A stretch of DNA of 6,914 nt from RUG11462 sp051877275 (GTDB taxonomy: Bacteria; Bacillota; Clostridia; Oscillospirales; Acutalibacteraceae), in contig JBJEIS010000199.1 in assembly GCA_051877275.1 (NCBI GenBank), forward strand, positions 1-6,914, given 5' to 3'. The notes under the pieces were generated by a model. The model made no database searches. It had not been told where the DNA came from and saw nothing but the letters and a program-made list of their open reading frames with translations. Position 1 is the stretch's first letter; each line of letters opens with the position of its first letter. Below are positions 5,144 through 6,914 of this stretch, piece after piece. Both the position numbers and the translations under genes were made by a program.

Positions 5144-6913
5144 ATGAAAAAATTATCAAAAACTTATGATGTAGTAGTTATCGGCGGCGGACTTTCGGGT
5201 ATGTGTGCGGCAATTTCATCTGCCCGCCACGGCGCAAAAACAGCGCTTGTTCATAACCGACCTGTTTTAGGCGGAAATGCGAGCAGTGAGATAAGAATGC
5301 ATATCTGCGGTGCCGACAGACATGCTGACAGAGCCAATGCAAGAGAAACAGGTATTTTGGAAGAGATTTTGCTTCTGAATAAATCAAGAAATGATAAAAA
5401 CAATTATTCTTGGCCTGTTTTTGACAGCTGTATGTGGGAAAAGTGTCGCTTTCAGAAAAATTTAGACCTTTATTTAAATACAAATTTTGATGATGTTTTA
5501 ATGAACGGCAATAAGATTCAAACGGTTTTTGCAACAGGACTTAATAATGAAACCAAATACACCTTTACCGCAGATTATTTTATTGACGCGACAGGTGACG
5601 GTATGCTCGGCGCTTTAAGCGGCGCTGAATATATGTACGGCAGAGAGGATAAAACTGCTTTTTTGGAAAAAGACGCACTCGATACCGCCGATAATTATAC
5701 AATGGGCAATTCGATTATGTTTTACGCGGTTGACACCGGAAAGCCTTATAAGTTTGTAAAGCCTGATTGGGCGTATACATATACAGAGGAAGATATGAAT
5801 CACCGTCCGCACAATAATGTAAATTCAGGTTATTGGTGGATTGAATTGGGCGGTAAAAGCCTACATACTATTTATGATGCCGAAGAGCTTCGTGATGAAT
5901 TGACAAAAACCGTTTACGGCATATGGGACCATATAAAAAACGGCGGCGACCACGGCGCTGAGAATTATAAGCTTGAATGGGTCGGCGCTTTACCGGGTAA
6001 GCGTGAAAGCAGAAGATTGGTCGGCGATTACATTTTGCGTGAAGAAGATTTGCTTAATGCCACACCTTTTGACGACGCGGTTGCTTACGGCGGCTGGTCA
6101 ATGGACTGCCATGTAATAGAGGGCTTTTTATCAAGTGAAAACGAGCCGACAAGATATATTCATTTTGATGATGTTTACCCAATTCCTTACCGTTCGCTTT
6201 ATTCAAAAAATATTGAAAACCTGTTTTTAGGCGGCAGAGCAATTTCTGCTTCGCATTTGGCTTTTGCATCTACAAGAGTTATGGGAACAACATCGGTTTG
6301 CGGACAGGCGGTAGGAACTGCGGCGGCGCTTGCAAAAGAAAAAGGCTTAACACCGCGTGAGCTCGGTAAACATATAACAGAGCTTCAGCAGATGTTATTA
6401 AAAGATGATTGCTATATTCCTAACTTTAAAAATGAAGATAAAAATGATTTTGCAAAAGAAGCAAAAATCACCGCTTCATCGCAAAAACAAGGATTCACAG
6501 TTGAAAATACAGTAAATGGTGTTGCAAGAACAGTCGGCGATAATTCAAATCTGTTTTGCTCAAACGGAATTTCAAAAGACGGCGAAACCGTTACGCTTGA
6601 CTTTGGCAAAAAAGTTAATCTTAAAGAACTGCATATTAAATTTGACAGTAATCTTTCGCGCGAGATTGAAATTTCGATGGATAACTGGGTTGTTTCGCGT
6701 CAGGAAGAGCATTTGCCGAGCACACTTGTAAAGGATTATGACATAACGCTTTATAATGGCGGTAAAGCGGTTAAAACCATCAGTTTTACAGATAATATAT
6801 ACAGATTTAATAGAATCTTGCTTGAAAATACGGAATGTGACAGCATAAAAATTACCTGTTACAATACCTACGGTGATGAAGATATAAGGATTTTTGAAAT
6901 CAGAGCTTATTAA
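5144..6913 (+). CDS. FAD-dependent oxidoreductase with C-terminal discoidin-like domain
   Basis: The complete 589-residue product opens with an FAD-binding Rossmann motif, DVVVIGGGLSGMCAA (9-23), followed by LGGNASSEIRMHICGA (42-57), typical of the FAD_oxidored (PF12831-like) group. DATGDG at 148-153 and NLFLGGRAISASHLAFASTR (359-378) with GQAVGTAAALA (387-397) complete the FAD site. GKRESRRLVGDY (285-296) is another family mark. From about 436 to the end is a beta-rich module with ITASSQ, NTVNGVAR, FCSNG and TVTLDFGKKVNLKELHIKF, resembling an F5/8 type C (discoidin) carbohydrate-binding fold. No signal peptide is seen, so it should be cytoplasmic. Relatives often sit near polysaccharide-degrading genes, but the reaction is generally unknown, and no such genes are visible here. 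GAGG at 5132-5135 lies 8 bases before the ATG. The gap from ftsK is 56 bases with no clear terminator or promoter. The domain assignment is good, the substrate unknown. Confidence 0.88.
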   Translation: MKKLSKTYDVVVIGGGLSGMCAAISSARHGAKTALVHNRPVLGGNASSEIRMHICGADRHADRANARETGILEEILLLNKSRNDKNNYSWPVFDSCMWEKCRFQKNLDLYLNTNFDDVLMNGNKIQTVFATGLNNETKYTFTADYFIDATGDGMLGALSGAEYMYGREDKTAFLEKDALDTADNYTMGNSIMFYAVDTGKPYKFVKPDWAYTYTEEDMNHRPHNNVNSGYWWIELGGKSLHTIYDAEELRDELTKTVYGIWDHIKNGGDHGAENYKLEWVGALPGKRESRRLVGDYILREEDLLNATPFDDAVAYGGWSMDCHVIEGFLSSENEPTRYIHFDDVYPIPYRSLYSKNIENLFLGGRAISASHLAFASTRVMGTTSVCGQAVGTAAALAKEKGLTPRELGKHITELQQMLLKDDCYIPNFKNEDKNDFAKEAKITASSQKQGFTVENTVNGVARTVGDNSNLFCSNGISKDGETVTLDFGKKVNLKELHIKFDSNLSREIEISMDNWVVSRQEEHLPSTLVKDYDITLYNGGKAVKTISFTDNIYRFNRILLENTECDSIKITCYNTYGDEDIRIFEIRAY

Positions 6914-6914
6914 A

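Noticed and set aside
1..6914. A new defence or mobile system
   Set aside because: All full genes are familiar housekeeping or metabolic families (DegV, ClpP-like, FtsK, FAD oxidoreductase); no nuclease, toxin, transposase, integrase or reverse transcriptase is present.

Overview
The window looks like chromosomal DNA of a low-GC Gram-positive anaerobe, most likely an uncultured gut Clostridia (Oscillospiraceae/Lachnospiraceae-like). The reasons are AT-rich spacers, purine-rich Shine-Dalgarno sites (AAAGGA, AAAGGAG, GAGG), consensus-like sigma-A promoters, a DegV-family protein, and a TepA-like ClpP homologue directly upstream of an FtsK/SpoIIIE translocase. The lineage call is inference; there is no rRNA or other strong phylogenetic marker here.

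Layout. At 1-74 is the last 23 codons of a plus-strand gene that reads as the C-terminal end of an AraC-type regulator, followed at once by a strong hairpin terminator (78-110). From about 112 to 664 is a gene-free spacer between two convergent 3' ends. It is packed with small perfect inverted repeats and resembles the dispersed intergenic repeats common in gut Firmicutes. A DegV-family lipid-binding protein is on the minus strand (665-1519). A divergent promoter region (about 1529-1723) separates it from a plus-strand block: a ClpP/TepA-like serine-peptidase homologue (1724-2479), an FtsK/SpoIIIE DNA translocase overlapping it (best start TTG at 2457, end 5087), and, after a 56-base gap, an FAD-dependent oxidoreductase with a C-terminal discoidin-like domain (5144-6913, complete).

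How the genes fit together. The tepA-like gene and ftsK overlap by 23 bases, and the ftsK Shine-Dalgarno lies inside tepA, so they are almost certainly co-transcribed and probably translationally coupled; a tepA-spoIIIE association is also known in Bacillus. FtsK would pump chromosomal DNA through the division or sporulation septum. The FAD enzyme may be read through from ftsK, since neither a terminator nor a convincing promoter is visible between them, but its function appears unrelated (possibly carbohydrate-linked). DegV is transcribed separately.

I found no defence, mobile or otherwise clearly new multi-gene system. The points most worth a second look are the repeat-rich spacer, in particular two 11-base palindromes 46 bases apart, the acidic tail of FtsK, the discoidin-like domain on an apparently cytoplasmic flavoenzyme, and the corrected start codons of degV and ftsK.
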